Part shown: piece after piece, positions 9,162-16,758 of the stretch
How positions within the stretch are numbered: position 1 is the stretch's first letter
Layout: each line of letters opens with the position of its first letter
Source of the DNA: an uncultured Veillonella sp.
GTDB taxonomy: Bacteria > Bacillota > Negativicutes > Veillonellales > Veillonellaceae
Reading direction: 5' to 3'
DNA: 64,000 nucleotides
NCBI RefSeq assembly: GCF_934230905.1
Contig: NZ_CAKQFJ010000008.1
Location: 21,909-85,908 of the forward strand
Position numbers and translations under genes: made by a program
Notes under the pieces: model-generated
The model's input: only the letters and a program-made list of their open reading frames with translations
The model's database searches: none
Told to the model about the DNA's origin: nothing

Positions 9162-10094
9162 ATGAATAATGAATGGCAATACCATGTAGTTAAAGGTATT
9201 AGTTGGCTTGTATGTCGACTGCCGTATAAGCTCATTTTGCTCATAGGTGCTAGCCTAGGACCGCTGTATGGGGTCATTGCAAAAAAGCAAAAGCTGAGAG
9301 GTATTAAAAATATAAAAATTGGGATGAATATGAATGACAAACAGGCAGAGGAATTGATTGAAAAACTTTTTAAAAATCTCGGCCGTAGCGTCATGGAAAT
9401 ATTGTATATGCCTAATTTGACAAAGGAATTCATCAATAAGCATATTGAAATGCGTGGCATTGAGCATTTGGATAATGCTATTAAAGAAGATAAAGGTGTC
9501 ATAGTTCTTACTGGTCATATAGGAAATTGGGAATGGATGGGGGCTGCTTTGGCTTCTCATGGCTATCCATCTACAACAATCGTCAAAAAGCAACCTAATG
9601 CACAGTTTACACGCTTCATGAATGAGTATCGTGAGATGGTTGGTCTCGATGTATTTGCTAGTGGTGGTAATGAAATAGTTTCTGCTGCTAAAGCTTTAAA
9701 GAAGAAAAAATTATTGGGATTCTTAGCCGACCAAGATGGTTATATTCATGGATTACCTGTGCCGTTTTTAGGCCAGCCATCTTCTGCTGTTGTGGGACCT
9801 GCTACATTTGCAAAGAAATTTGGCGCTCCTGTAGTTCCAATTTTTGCATCTAGAAAGCCTGAAGGGGGACATATTGTTCATATATTGCCACCATTACATT
9901 ATAAACATAGTGGTGATGATGATGTAGATATGTATATGCTTACAGAAGAGTGTGTTCGCGTAACAGAAGATTTTATTCGTGAGCATCCAGATGAGTGGAT
10001 TTGGTTTCAACATCGTTGGATGACAAAGATGAGCGAAATCGTTGATTATGATGTAAAACTAGAGATTCGGGAGAGAGCACATGAAAAACAATAA
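9162..10094 (+). CDS. Lipid A late acyltransferase (LpxL/HtrB family)
   Basis: This is a lysophospholipid-type acyltransferase of the LpxL/LpxM family, which adds secondary acyl chains to KDO-lipid A. The catalytic HX4E motif is HIGNWE, with His119 and Glu124. A hydrophobic N-terminal stretch (about 10-35) is the usual membrane anchor. A GTG at 9153 also opens the frame, but AAAGGAGG runs directly up to it, so the ATG at 9162 with an eight-base spacing is the better start (310 residues). Only one such gene is present in the cluster, so I cannot say whether it acts as LpxL or LpxM or does both jobs. Its end overlaps lptC by 14 bases. Confidence 0.9.
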   Translation: MNNEWQYHVVKGISWLVCRLPYKLILLIGASLGPLYGVIAKKQKLRGIKNIKIGMNMNDKQAEELIEKLFKNLGRSVMEILYMPNLTKEFINKHIEMRGIEHLDNAIKEDKGVIVLTGHIGNWEWMGAALASHGYPSTTIVKKQPNAQFTRFMNEYREMVGLDVFASGGNEIVSAAKALKKKKLLGFLADQDGYIHGLPVPFLGQPSSAVVGPATFAKKFGAPVVPIFASRKPEGGHIVHILPPLHYKHSGDDDVDMYMLTEECVRVTEDFIREHPDEWIWFQHRWMTKMSEIVDYDVKLEIRERAHEKQ

Positions 10095-10617
10095 AAAATT
10101 AATCGCTATTGTCGTGGCTGTCGTCATTGCTCTAGTTGGATTAATCGCATTTATACTACATGATTCTGGAGACTCATCTTCTAAAGGTTCTGGATCTGGT
10201 CAGTTGGTTAATTTCCAAGGTGCTGAGCTTCAAGAAGAGAAGGATGGTAAATTAGTATGGGCCTTATCAGCAGAGAAAATAGAGTATGATCCACGTTCAA
10301 AATCAATTGTACTGACTAACTTAAAAGGTCTTTTCTATCAAGATGATGTGACTACTACGATTATGGCACCACATGCCGTATTATCCGGTGATCATAGTTC
10401 ACTTGATATTGATGGTGGTGTTACCGCTACCAATACAGAGGGGGCTAACTTTAAAACGGATGCGTTGCATTTTGATAATAAGACTAAGATATTTACATCA
10501 AAAACAGCTTTTACCTATGATTCAAAAGATATTACGCTAGTTGGTGACAAGTTAGAAGGTAATATGTCTTTGAAGCAAATTAAAGCAATTGGTCATGCTA
10601 AATTGACGAAAAAGTAA
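10081..10617 (+). CDS. lptC: LPS export bitopic protein LptC
   Basis: LptC links the inner-membrane LPS extractor LptBF(G) to the periplasmic bridge. The 178-residue protein has one N-terminal transmembrane helix (about 7-27) without a lipobox. A low-complexity Ser/Gly linker follows, then a beta-rich domain with the LptC phrasing GAELQEEKDGKLVWALSAEK. Sequence identity in this family is low, so the call relies on fold pattern plus the position directly before lptA and lptB. It overlaps the acyltransferase gene by 14 bases. Confidence 0.88.
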   Translation: MKNNKKLIAIVVAVVIALVGLIAFILHDSGDSSSKGSGSGQLVNFQGAELQEEKDGKLVWALSAEKIEYDPRSKSIVLTNLKGLFYQDDVTTTIMAPHAVLSGDHSSLDIDGGVTATNTEGANFKTDALHFDNKTKIFTSKTAFTYDSKDITLVGDKLEGNMSLKQIKAIGHAKLTKK

Positions 10618-10632
10618 AGTTGAGGAATTGCA

Positions 10633-11352
10633 ATGAATAAGAAAAAATATATGGGATTAGCTGTAATCTCAGCAATGATGATGTTATCTGTTACAGCTTG
10701 GGCTGCTAATGAAGGTCCATTGACAATTAGTGCAGATACACTATCTTATGATGGTAATACAGGCCGTGCAGAAGCCTCTGGCAATGTTGTTATTACACAA
10801 CAAGATAAGACCATGACTGGTGCAAATGGTTGGTATAATACTAAAACTCGTGAAGCTGCCTTAGAGGGTGGTGTTTCCATGATTGGTAATAATATGGCTA
10901 TGTCTGCGCAATCTGTACATAGTGTAAATGACAATCAGTTTAGCGCTGAAGGTGATGTTCATTTACAACGTGATGATCGTCAAATCTTTGGTGATTCTGT
11001 TGAGTATAATTCTGATACAGAATATGGTAAAGTATCGGGAAATGCAAAATTAATTGCTCAAGGTACTACATTGACTGGCAATCAAGTAGAGGGCTGGTTG
11101 AAAGAAATTCGTGCTGTAGCACAAGGTGATGTAACATTTAATAATCCAGAAAAAAATGTGTCTGGTTCGGCAGATCGTGCAACTTATACACAAACACCAA
11201 ATCAAAATGATGGAATTGTATTGCTTACTGGATCAGCCCATGCTGTTCAGAATGGTAATGTATTGAATGCTCCTGAGTTAAAATTGTACTTAAAGGATAA
11301 CTCTGCGGAAACATTAGGCGGACGCAGTACATTAATTATCACACCAAACTAA
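10633..11352 (+). CDS. lptA: Periplasmic LPS bridge protein LptA (OstA-like)
   Basis: LptA polymerises or bridges between LptC and the outer-membrane LptD to carry LPS across the periplasm. A signal peptide is visible with an A-W-A cleavage site after residue 24. The mature part is a beta-jellyroll of the OstA/LptA type, with repeated phrases such as DGNTGRAEASGNVVITQQDKT and YNSDTEYGKVSGNAKLI. At 239 residues it is longer than E. coli LptA (185), compatible with an extra beta segment. It sits between lptC and lptB with a ribosome site (TGAGGA) before the ATG. Confidence 0.9.
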   Translation: MNKKKYMGLAVISAMMMLSVTAWAANEGPLTISADTLSYDGNTGRAEASGNVVITQQDKTMTGANGWYNTKTREAALEGGVSMIGNNMAMSAQSVHSVNDNQFSAEGDVHLQRDDRQIFGDSVEYNSDTEYGKVSGNAKLIAQGTTLTGNQVEGWLKEIRAVAQGDVTFNNPEKNVSGSADRATYTQTPNQNDGIVLLTGSAHAVQNGNVLNAPELKLYLKDNSAETLGGRSTLIITPN

Positions 11353-11365
11353 TAAGGATTTATGT

Positions 11366-12085
11366 ATGTATATAGAAACTAAGAACCTAGTCAAAACATT
11401 TAATGGTAGGAATGTAGTAGATGGTGTTAGTCTTCACGTTGAAAAAGGGCAAGTCGTTGGTTTATTGGGACCTAATGGGGCCGGTAAGACTACATCATTC
11501 TATATGATTGTAGGCATTGAAAAACCGACGACAGGGATTATCACAGTTGATGGTAAGGATATCACAATGCTTCCAATGTATAAGCGGGCTGCTGAGGGGA
11601 TTGGATATTTACCGCAAGAGGCATCGATTTTTAGATCTATGACTGTTGAGGAAAATATTCGGGCCATGTTGGAAACAACAAATAAAAGCAGTGATGAAAT
11701 AGATCAGATTGTGAACTCTTTGATTGAGGAGTTTAATATTGGCCATGTTCGGGAACGCAAAGGAATGCAATTATCAGGTGGTGAACGTCGTCGTGTTGAA
11801 ATTGCACGTTGTTTAGCATTAGAACCTAATTTTATTTTGCTTGATGAACCGTTTGCTGGGGTTGATCCTATTGCAGTAGCTGATATTCAACAAATTATTC
11901 TACAAGTTAAAAACAGAGGCATCGGTATTCTTATAACCGACCACAATGTACGAGAAACATTGGGGATTGTTGATAAGGCATATATATTAAGTACAGGTAA
12001 AATACTATTAGAAGGTACACCGGAGGAAATTGCCAATAATCCAATCGCTCGTGAACATTATTTAGGAAATAATTTTAAACTATAG
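11366..12085 (+). CDS. lptB: LPS export ATPase LptB
   Basis: LptB is the cytoplasmic ATPase dimer that powers LPS extraction from the inner membrane. The 239 residues include Walker A GPNGAGKTT at 35-43, the Q-loop YLPQEASIFR, the signature LSGGERRR, and Walker B FILLDEPFAGVDP. These details, especially the EASIFR sequence after the Q-loop, are characteristic of LptB rather than amino-acid transport ATPases. The ATG at 11366 follows an out-of-frame ATG at 11362. The next gene encodes its membrane partner. Confidence 0.95.
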   Translation: MYIETKNLVKTFNGRNVVDGVSLHVEKGQVVGLLGPNGAGKTTSFYMIVGIEKPTTGIITVDGKDITMLPMYKRAAEGIGYLPQEASIFRSMTVEENIRAMLETTNKSSDEIDQIVNSLIEEFNIGHVRERKGMQLSGGERRRVEIARCLALEPNFILLDEPFAGVDPIAVADIQQIILQVKNRGIGILITDHNVRETLGIVDKAYILSTGKILLEGTPEEIANNPIAREHYLGNNFKL

Positions 12086-12093
12086 GAGGGACG

Positions 12094-13185
12094 ATGCGCT
12101 TATTAGATAAATATATTTTAAAAGCTTTTGTAGGTCCGTTCCTATTTGGGGTGTTTGCTTTTACTAGCATTTTTGTTGGTACAGGTACCCTATTTCGTAT
12201 TGCTCAATATATAACAGAATATGGAGCCCCATTATTGCTCGTTATGAAAGCTTTCTTTTTAGCGATGCCAAGTATTATTTTATTGACATTTCCTATGTCT
12301 GTATTGCTTGGTTCTTTGATGGCTTTTAGTAGACTTAGTAGTACTAGTGAAATTGTAGTTATGCGAGCTGGTGGTCTTAATTTCTTACGCTTAGCAATGC
12401 CTGTATATATCTTAGCATTACTTATATCTATTGGTGCTGTGGCATTTAATGAATTTGTTGTACCTCGTACAAATAATATGTATCAAACCATTGTGCGCGA
12501 AGAGATTATGAAGAATGCAACGCCACAAACTCAAAACCATATCGTATTAAAATCTATGAATGGTGATAATCTTAGCACATTGATGTATGCAAAACACTAT
12601 GATAGTGAAAGCAAACAATTAAGTATGATTACAGTCCAACAGTTTAACGATAAGGGGGAGTTACAGCAAGTAGAAAATGCTGAGTCTGCCGAGTGGAATG
12701 GTCAAGTATGGGTAATGCATAGCGGTATTATTTATGATGTCTCTGCTGGTGAAGGTGTAGAACGGACAATGCGTTTTAAAGAACAAGTATTGCCAATTAA
12801 ATCTACGCCTAATGAAGTACAACAAGATCAACGTAAGCCAGAGGAATTAACGATTAAGGAATTACGTCATCAAATTAAGGCTTATAAAGCTGCATATACC
12901 AATTCTAATAAATTAGAAATGGAAATGTATCAACGTTTTACTATTCCTTTAGCCAGTTTTGTGTTTGCCTTGGTTGGAGCGCCATTAGGATTGCAAAAAC
13001 AACGCTCTAGTTCGTCTATTGGCTTTGGTATCAGTATTTTGATTATTTTTATTTACTATGGAGTCATGACCTTTGCTGGTGCACTCGGTAAGGGTGGTGC
13101 ATTACCAACATGGATGGCTGCAATGATTCCGGATACATTAGGAATTATTGCCGGTTTATATTTAAATTGGCGTGTATCACGATAA
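12094..13185 (+). CDS. lptF: LPS export permease (LptF/LptG, YjgP/YjgQ family)
   Basis: This is the membrane component of the LPS extractor. The 363 residues show the family layout. There are three N-terminal transmembrane helices (about 10-35, 55-80, 98-118), a periplasmic beta-rich domain (about 130-255), and three C-terminal helices. The N-terminal phrase LDKYILKAFVGPF is typical. GAPLGLQKQRSSSSIGFGISI marks the C-terminal membrane region. Only one permease gene follows lptB, whereas E. coli has both lptF and lptG; the F versus G name is therefore arbitrary. GGAGGG precedes the ATG. Confidence 0.92.
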   Translation: MRLLDKYILKAFVGPFLFGVFAFTSIFVGTGTLFRIAQYITEYGAPLLLVMKAFFLAMPSIILLTFPMSVLLGSLMAFSRLSSTSEIVVMRAGGLNFLRLAMPVYILALLISIGAVAFNEFVVPRTNNMYQTIVREEIMKNATPQTQNHIVLKSMNGDNLSTLMYAKHYDSESKQLSMITVQQFNDKGELQQVENAESAEWNGQVWVMHSGIIYDVSAGEGVERTMRFKEQVLPIKSTPNEVQQDQRKPEELTIKELRHQIKAYKAAYTNSNKLEMEMYQRFTIPLASFVFALVGAPLGLQKQRSSSSIGFGISILIIFIYYGVMTFAGALGKGGALPTWMAAMIPDTLGIIAGLYLNWRVSR

Positions 13186-13232
13186 TGGATATATGTTAGT
13201 AGGTTAGAATATATTATGAAAGGAGGGACATC

Positions 13233-14441
13233 ATGCTTGTAGGGTTAAAGATTCTTGTTATTATCGCTATTATGGGCGGGCTTATTGCCTATATGGGGGA
13301 TAAATTAGGAACAAAAGTTGGTAAGCGTAGAATGTCCCTTTTTGGCTTGCGTCCTAAACATACATCTATTATCGTAACGATTGTAACAGGTTTACTTGTT
13401 GCGGCTGCAACGGTTGGTGTTCTTACTATTACGTCGCAAAGTGTACGCACTGCATTATTTGGAATGGATCAGTTACGGTCTGATATGAATCGTTTAACTG
13501 CAGAAGTATCAGCTAAAAATGCCGAATTAGAACGAGGAAAAGTTTTGTTAGAAGCTAATAAAAAAGAACTAGCTGATCGGATGGCAGAAATAGAAGCTAT
13601 TCGTAAAGAAGTTGAGCAAAGTCGTCAAGAATTAGCTGATGCGGAGGCTGCAAAAGTTGCTACAGAGGCAGAATTAACTGCATTACAAGCTTCATATGAT
13701 AAGGCTTCTAAAAAATTAGCCGATTTAGAAGCTACACGTGCTAGTATGGAAAAACATATAGCTGCTTTACAAAAAACACAAGAGGAATTGAAAAGTGGTA
13801 TTATTCATCTTAGAGAAGGTACGATTTTATTCCAAGTAGATCAACTTTTAGCTCAAGCAGTAGTGCGTAATGGTTTATCCCATAATGAGGCACGTGATGC
13901 AGTACATAATATTGTAGATGACACGAATAAGCTTGTTCTTCGACGATTAGGCGTAGAAGATCATGGTGAATCTGTTGTCTACGTAGATCGTCAAAATATA
14001 GAAGTCGCTATTTCTAAAATTGAAGAATCCAAAACACCTATGGTTATCCAAGTAGTAGCGGCTGGTAATATAATTTCCGGTGAACCTGCTGTTGCAACTA
14101 TTCAGGTATATCCACAGCAATTTGTTTATAAGTCCGGTGATGTTATTTCGACTGCTGTTATAGATGGTGGTAGTGATGCACAGGTAAACATGATTCGTTT
14201 CTTAAAACAAGTTAACGAACAAGCAAAATCAAAAGGTGTTATACCAGATTCTTTGTCTGGCGATGTTGGGACCATACCTGGTGATGAATTATTTTCAGCA
14301 ATTCGTCGTATTAGTATGTTACATGGTAAGGTATATGTAGAGGCTTATGCAGATGAGGATACCTATTCATCTGGTCCTGTACATATTAAATTGCGGATTA
14401 CACAGATCACTGATGCAGGTAAACTTATAAAATTAAATTAG
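13233..14441 (+). CDS. DUF3084 membrane coiled-coil protein
   Basis: The 402-residue protein belongs to the DUF3084 family, seen in Negativicutes and cyanobacteria; its function is not known to me. Two hydrophobic segments lie at about 4-22 and 45-68. A long coiled coil rich in Glu, Ala, Lys and Gln follows (about 80-185), then a globular C-terminal domain (about 190-402). The phrase KRRMSLFGLRPKHTSIIVTI between the helices is well conserved in the family. It begins 47 bases after lptF with a strong AAGGAGGG and ends at a terminator, so it closes the LPS transcript. A role at the cell envelope is inferred only from topology and neighbours. Confidence 0.8.
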   Translation: MLVGLKILVIIAIMGGLIAYMGDKLGTKVGKRRMSLFGLRPKHTSIIVTIVTGLLVAAATVGVLTITSQSVRTALFGMDQLRSDMNRLTAEVSAKNAELERGKVLLEANKKELADRMAEIEAIRKEVEQSRQELADAEAAKVATEAELTALQASYDKASKKLADLEATRASMEKHIAALQKTQEELKSGIIHLREGTILFQVDQLLAQAVVRNGLSHNEARDAVHNIVDDTNKLVLRRLGVEDHGESVVYVDRQNIEVAISKIEESKTPMVIQVVAAGNIISGEPAVATIQVYPQQFVYKSGDVISTAVIDGGSDAQVNMIRFLKQVNEQAKSKGVIPDSLSGDVGTIPGDELFSAIRRISMLHGKVYVEAYADEDTYSSGPVHIKLRITQITDAGKLIKLN

Positions 14442-14456
14442 TTTCTATATGAATGG

Positions 14457-14490
14457 CCTATGTATTAAGATTTAATACATAGGTCTTTTA
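14457..14490 (+). terminator. Rho-independent terminator after the LPS/DUF3084 operon
   Basis: A perfect 12-base stem (CCTATGTATTAA at 14457-14468 and its complement at 14472-14483) with a three-base loop is followed by TCTTTTATTTT. It lies 15 bases after the DUF3084 stop. Confidence 0.85.
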
Positions 14491-14537
14491 TTTTGTGATA
14501 AAATATAACTATTGTATTGAGGAATGAGGAATATAGT

Positions 14538-15059
14538 ATGAATGATATAATCTATATAGCTGCTGTCGATCCAGGGAATGAAAAGACAGGCCTTGCTATT
14601 CTTTCACAAGTAGGTGAGTTAATATATCGCACTATTGTAGAAACTAAGACATTTAATAGTTCGTTTGAAAATGTATTAAGCACATATCGTGGCATTGAAC
14701 ATATTGTATGTGGCAATGGCACTAATCATAGGCATTTATATCCATCTATTCAACAAATTGGTCGTAATCACAAGATTACAACAAGTCTAATTGATGAATC
14801 TCATAGTACTGAAGAGGCCAGAAAATTATATTGGGAATATAATCCACCTACAGGTTGGCGTAAATTTGTACCAAAAGGCATGCAGTTTCCGCCAGAGCCA
14901 GTAGATGATTTAACAGCTTATATTATTGGTAGGCGATATACTCAACAATTGGAAGTCAATTCTACTACTATTCAAAATGAAGTTGGTGAAGAATCATTAG
15001 AAGCTAAACGTTTAGCGGCTATAAAAAAACTATATAATGAAGGAGATACGCATGAGTGA
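14538..15059 (+). CDS. YqgF/RuvC-fold (RNase H-like) protein
   Basis: The 173-residue protein has the start and end motifs of the YqgF/RuvC RNase H fold. The first strand carries AVDPGNEKTGLAIL (compare the IDPGTAICGYG of RuvC further along this window), and PVDDLTAYIIGRRY near the C-terminus looks like the last acidic cluster. The middle is divergent, so whether it is an active nuclease is uncertain; it may be a relative of the pre-16S rRNA nuclease YqgF rather than that enzyme. A TTG at 14517 also opens the frame, but GAGGA before the ATG at 14538 favours the shorter form. The last eight bases overlap the YitT gene. Confidence 0.65.
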   Translation: MNDIIYIAAVDPGNEKTGLAILSQVGELIYRTIVETKTFNSSFENVLSTYRGIEHIVCGNGTNHRHLYPSIQQIGRNHKITTSLIDESHSTEEARKLYWEYNPPTGWRKFVPKGMQFPPEPVDDLTAYIIGRRYTQQLEVNSTTIQNEVGEESLEAKRLAAIKKLYNEGDTHE

Positions 15060-15921
15060 TGTTGAAAAAAGAATACATTGGTCTAGTATATTGATACGAT
15101 GTATTTGGATGATTGTAGGTGCCTTGATTTATACAGTAGGGTTAGACCTGTTTCTAGTGCCTAATAATATTATCGATGGTGGTGTAGTTGGTATTTCCTT
15201 AATGGCTGCAGAACTCTCAGGTGTATCCTTTAGTTTGTTTGTCGTTTTAATTAACATTCCTTTTTTGTATATAGGATATCGTATTAACGGCAAGGTATTT
15301 ACTATATCTACATTATTCTCGATTATTTGGATGGCTATTTTTTCATCTTTTGCGCACGATTTTGCACCAGTTACAACGAATCCTTTTTTAGGTGCTATTT
15401 TTGGAGGCATTATACTTGGAATTGGCGTTGGTCTTATTATACGTAATGGAGGATGCCTAGATGGCTCTGAAATTGTAGCCATTATTTTTGATAAGCGAAC
15501 AACTTTTTCTGTAGGTGAAATTGTAATGGCTATGAATTTAGTTATTCTAGGGGCTGCTGGATTTGTGTACAGTTGGGATAGTGCTATGTATTCACTAGTA
15601 GCTTATTTTATAGCTTATAAAATGATTGATATTACAATTACAGGCCTTGAAGAATCTAAGGGGGTAATGATTATTACTGATGCAGATAATTCTGAAAAAA
15701 TTGCTGATGCTTTAAATGCAAATCTAAATAGAGGTGTTACTATATTATATGGTGAAGGTGGTTATTTAAAAACACCGAAACATGCTTTATATTCAGTCGT
15801 AACGCGTTTGGAAATTACGCGTTTGAAGGACACTGTTTATGATGTCGATCCATCAGCGTTTATAACAATTCAAGATGTACACGATGTATTTGGTGGACGT
15901 TTTACTAAGAGTGGACATTAA
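15052..15921 (+). CDS. YitT-family membrane protein (DUF161 + DUF2179)
   Basis: This 289-residue protein has five or six predicted transmembrane helices (about 15-180) followed by a soluble C-terminal DUF2179 domain (about 200-285, containing GVTILYGEGGYLKT). That is the standard YitT-family layout in Firmicutes; the transported substrate, if any, is not known. The frame opens at an ATG at 15037, but AAGGAG at 15039-15044 lies inside that extension and is ideally placed for the ATG at 15052. It overlaps the preceding gene by eight bases and is followed after ten bases by lepB, so the three are probably one transcript. Confidence 0.88.
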   Translation: MSDVEKRIHWSSILIRCIWMIVGALIYTVGLDLFLVPNNIIDGGVVGISLMAAELSGVSFSLFVVLINIPFLYIGYRINGKVFTISTLFSIIWMAIFSSFAHDFAPVTTNPFLGAIFGGIILGIGVGLIIRNGGCLDGSEIVAIIFDKRTTFSVGEIVMAMNLVILGAAGFVYSWDSAMYSLVAYFIAYKMIDITITGLEESKGVMIITDADNSEKIADALNANLNRGVTILYGEGGYLKTPKHALYSVVTRLEITRLKDTVYDVDPSAFITIQDVHDVFGGRFTKSGH

Positions 15922-15931
15922 GGGGGCTCTA

Positions 15932-16504
15932 ATGAATAATAAATTTGTAAAAGAAATATTGGATTGGATCTATGCAATTGTTTTGGCACTAGTTATTGCC
16001 ATGGTAATTCATATTTTTATTGTACAACCAACACGTGTATCGGGTGAATCTATGGAAGATACATTACATAATGGACAATATTTAATTGTTACAAAGTGGC
16101 AACATATTATGCGTGATATGCCTGACTATGGTCAGATTGTCATTATCGATAGTCGTGTGAATCGTGAACGCACATGGACAGATGATGTGAAAGAGCCTTT
16201 GATGAATTATGTGAGTGTAGTTGATAAATCTGCTCAAACAAATGATGTATGGGTAAAACGAGTGATTGGTAGACCTGGCGATACGTTGGAATTTAAAGAT
16301 GGTCATGTATGGCGTAATGGTCAAGAACTACAAGAACCTTATACCAAAGATCCTACAATGAACTATAGTCGTTCTACACCTGTTGTAGTACCTGAAGGTC
16401 ATGTATTTGTAATGGGGGATAATCGAAATCATTCTAGCGATAGTCGATTCATTGGACCTGTACCTGTAGATCATGTACTAGGTTTTGTAGAGTATGCCCT
16501 ATAA
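15932..16504 (+). CDS. lepB: Signal peptidase I
   Basis: Type I signal peptidase cleaves Sec signal peptides on the outer side of the inner membrane. The 190-residue form has one N-terminal transmembrane helix (about 12-31). The catalytic Ser40 lies in VSGESMEDTL, the catalytic Lys109 in VWVKRVIGRPGD, and the family box GDNRNHSSDSR near the C-terminus. A longer frame starting at 15875 lies inside the YitT gene and lacks a ribosome site, whereas AAGGGGG stands just before the ATG at 15932. Among its clients are presumably the signal-peptide-bearing OmpM proteins encoded next. Confidence 0.95.
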   Translation: MNNKFVKEILDWIYAIVLALVIAMVIHIFIVQPTRVSGESMEDTLHNGQYLIVTKWQHIMRDMPDYGQIVIIDSRVNRERTWTDDVKEPLMNYVSVVDKSAQTNDVWVKRVIGRPGDTLEFKDGHVWRNGQELQEPYTKDPTMNYSRSTPVVVPEGHVFVMGDNRNHSSDSRFIGPVPVDHVLGFVEYAL

Positions 16505-16572
16505 TAGATAATAGAATATATAAAAATCTAAGGACTTAAGTGTTACAGCTCAATACTATAATGCTTTATATG

Positions 16573-16612
16573 AGAACGTATATTACTAAATTGTAATGTA
16601 CGTTCTTTTTTA
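16573..16612 (+). terminator. Rho-independent terminator after lepB
   Basis: A 14-pair stem (AGAACGTATATTAC at 16573-16586 with GTAATGTACGTTCT at 16593-16606, one T-G wobble) is followed by TTTTTAT. The rest of the interval to ompM1 holds the promoter described next. Confidence 0.8.
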
Positions 16613-16686
16613 TATATCTGATGAAGTATTATATTGCTTGCAATCTATCTCTTTCATACATATAAATATAAATGATTTATATAATC

Positions 16687-16722
16687 AATATCATTTACAA
16701 TGATATTGAAAACTGATATCAT
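16687..16722 (+). promoter_or_regulatory. ompM1 promoter overlapped by palindromic candidate operator
   Basis: A -35 TTTACA (16694-16699) and a -10 TATCAT (16717-16722) are separated by 17 bases. The left part is a perfect 9+9 palindrome: AATATCATT (16687-16695), TAC, AATGATATT (16699-16707), centred on the -35. The half-site ATATCAT recurs at 16716-16722, over the -10. Such overlap is typical of a repressor site. The AT-rich GATAT/ATATC pattern loosely recalls Fur-family sites, but no regulator can be named from this. Confidence 0.6.
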
Positions 16723-16758
16723 ATCTGTGTTATGTGAATTTTTTTTAGAGAGGTTTAG

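Noticed and set aside
9002..9593. Two minus-strand frames of 112 and 166 residues across kdsC and the acyltransferase gene
   Set aside because: They overlap two well-supported genes on the opposite strand and have no start signals or recognisable motifs.
16687..16722. Naming the ompM1 palindrome a Fur box
   Set aside because: Only loosely similar to the Fur consensus; no regulator can be assigned by eye, so it is listed as a candidate operator only.
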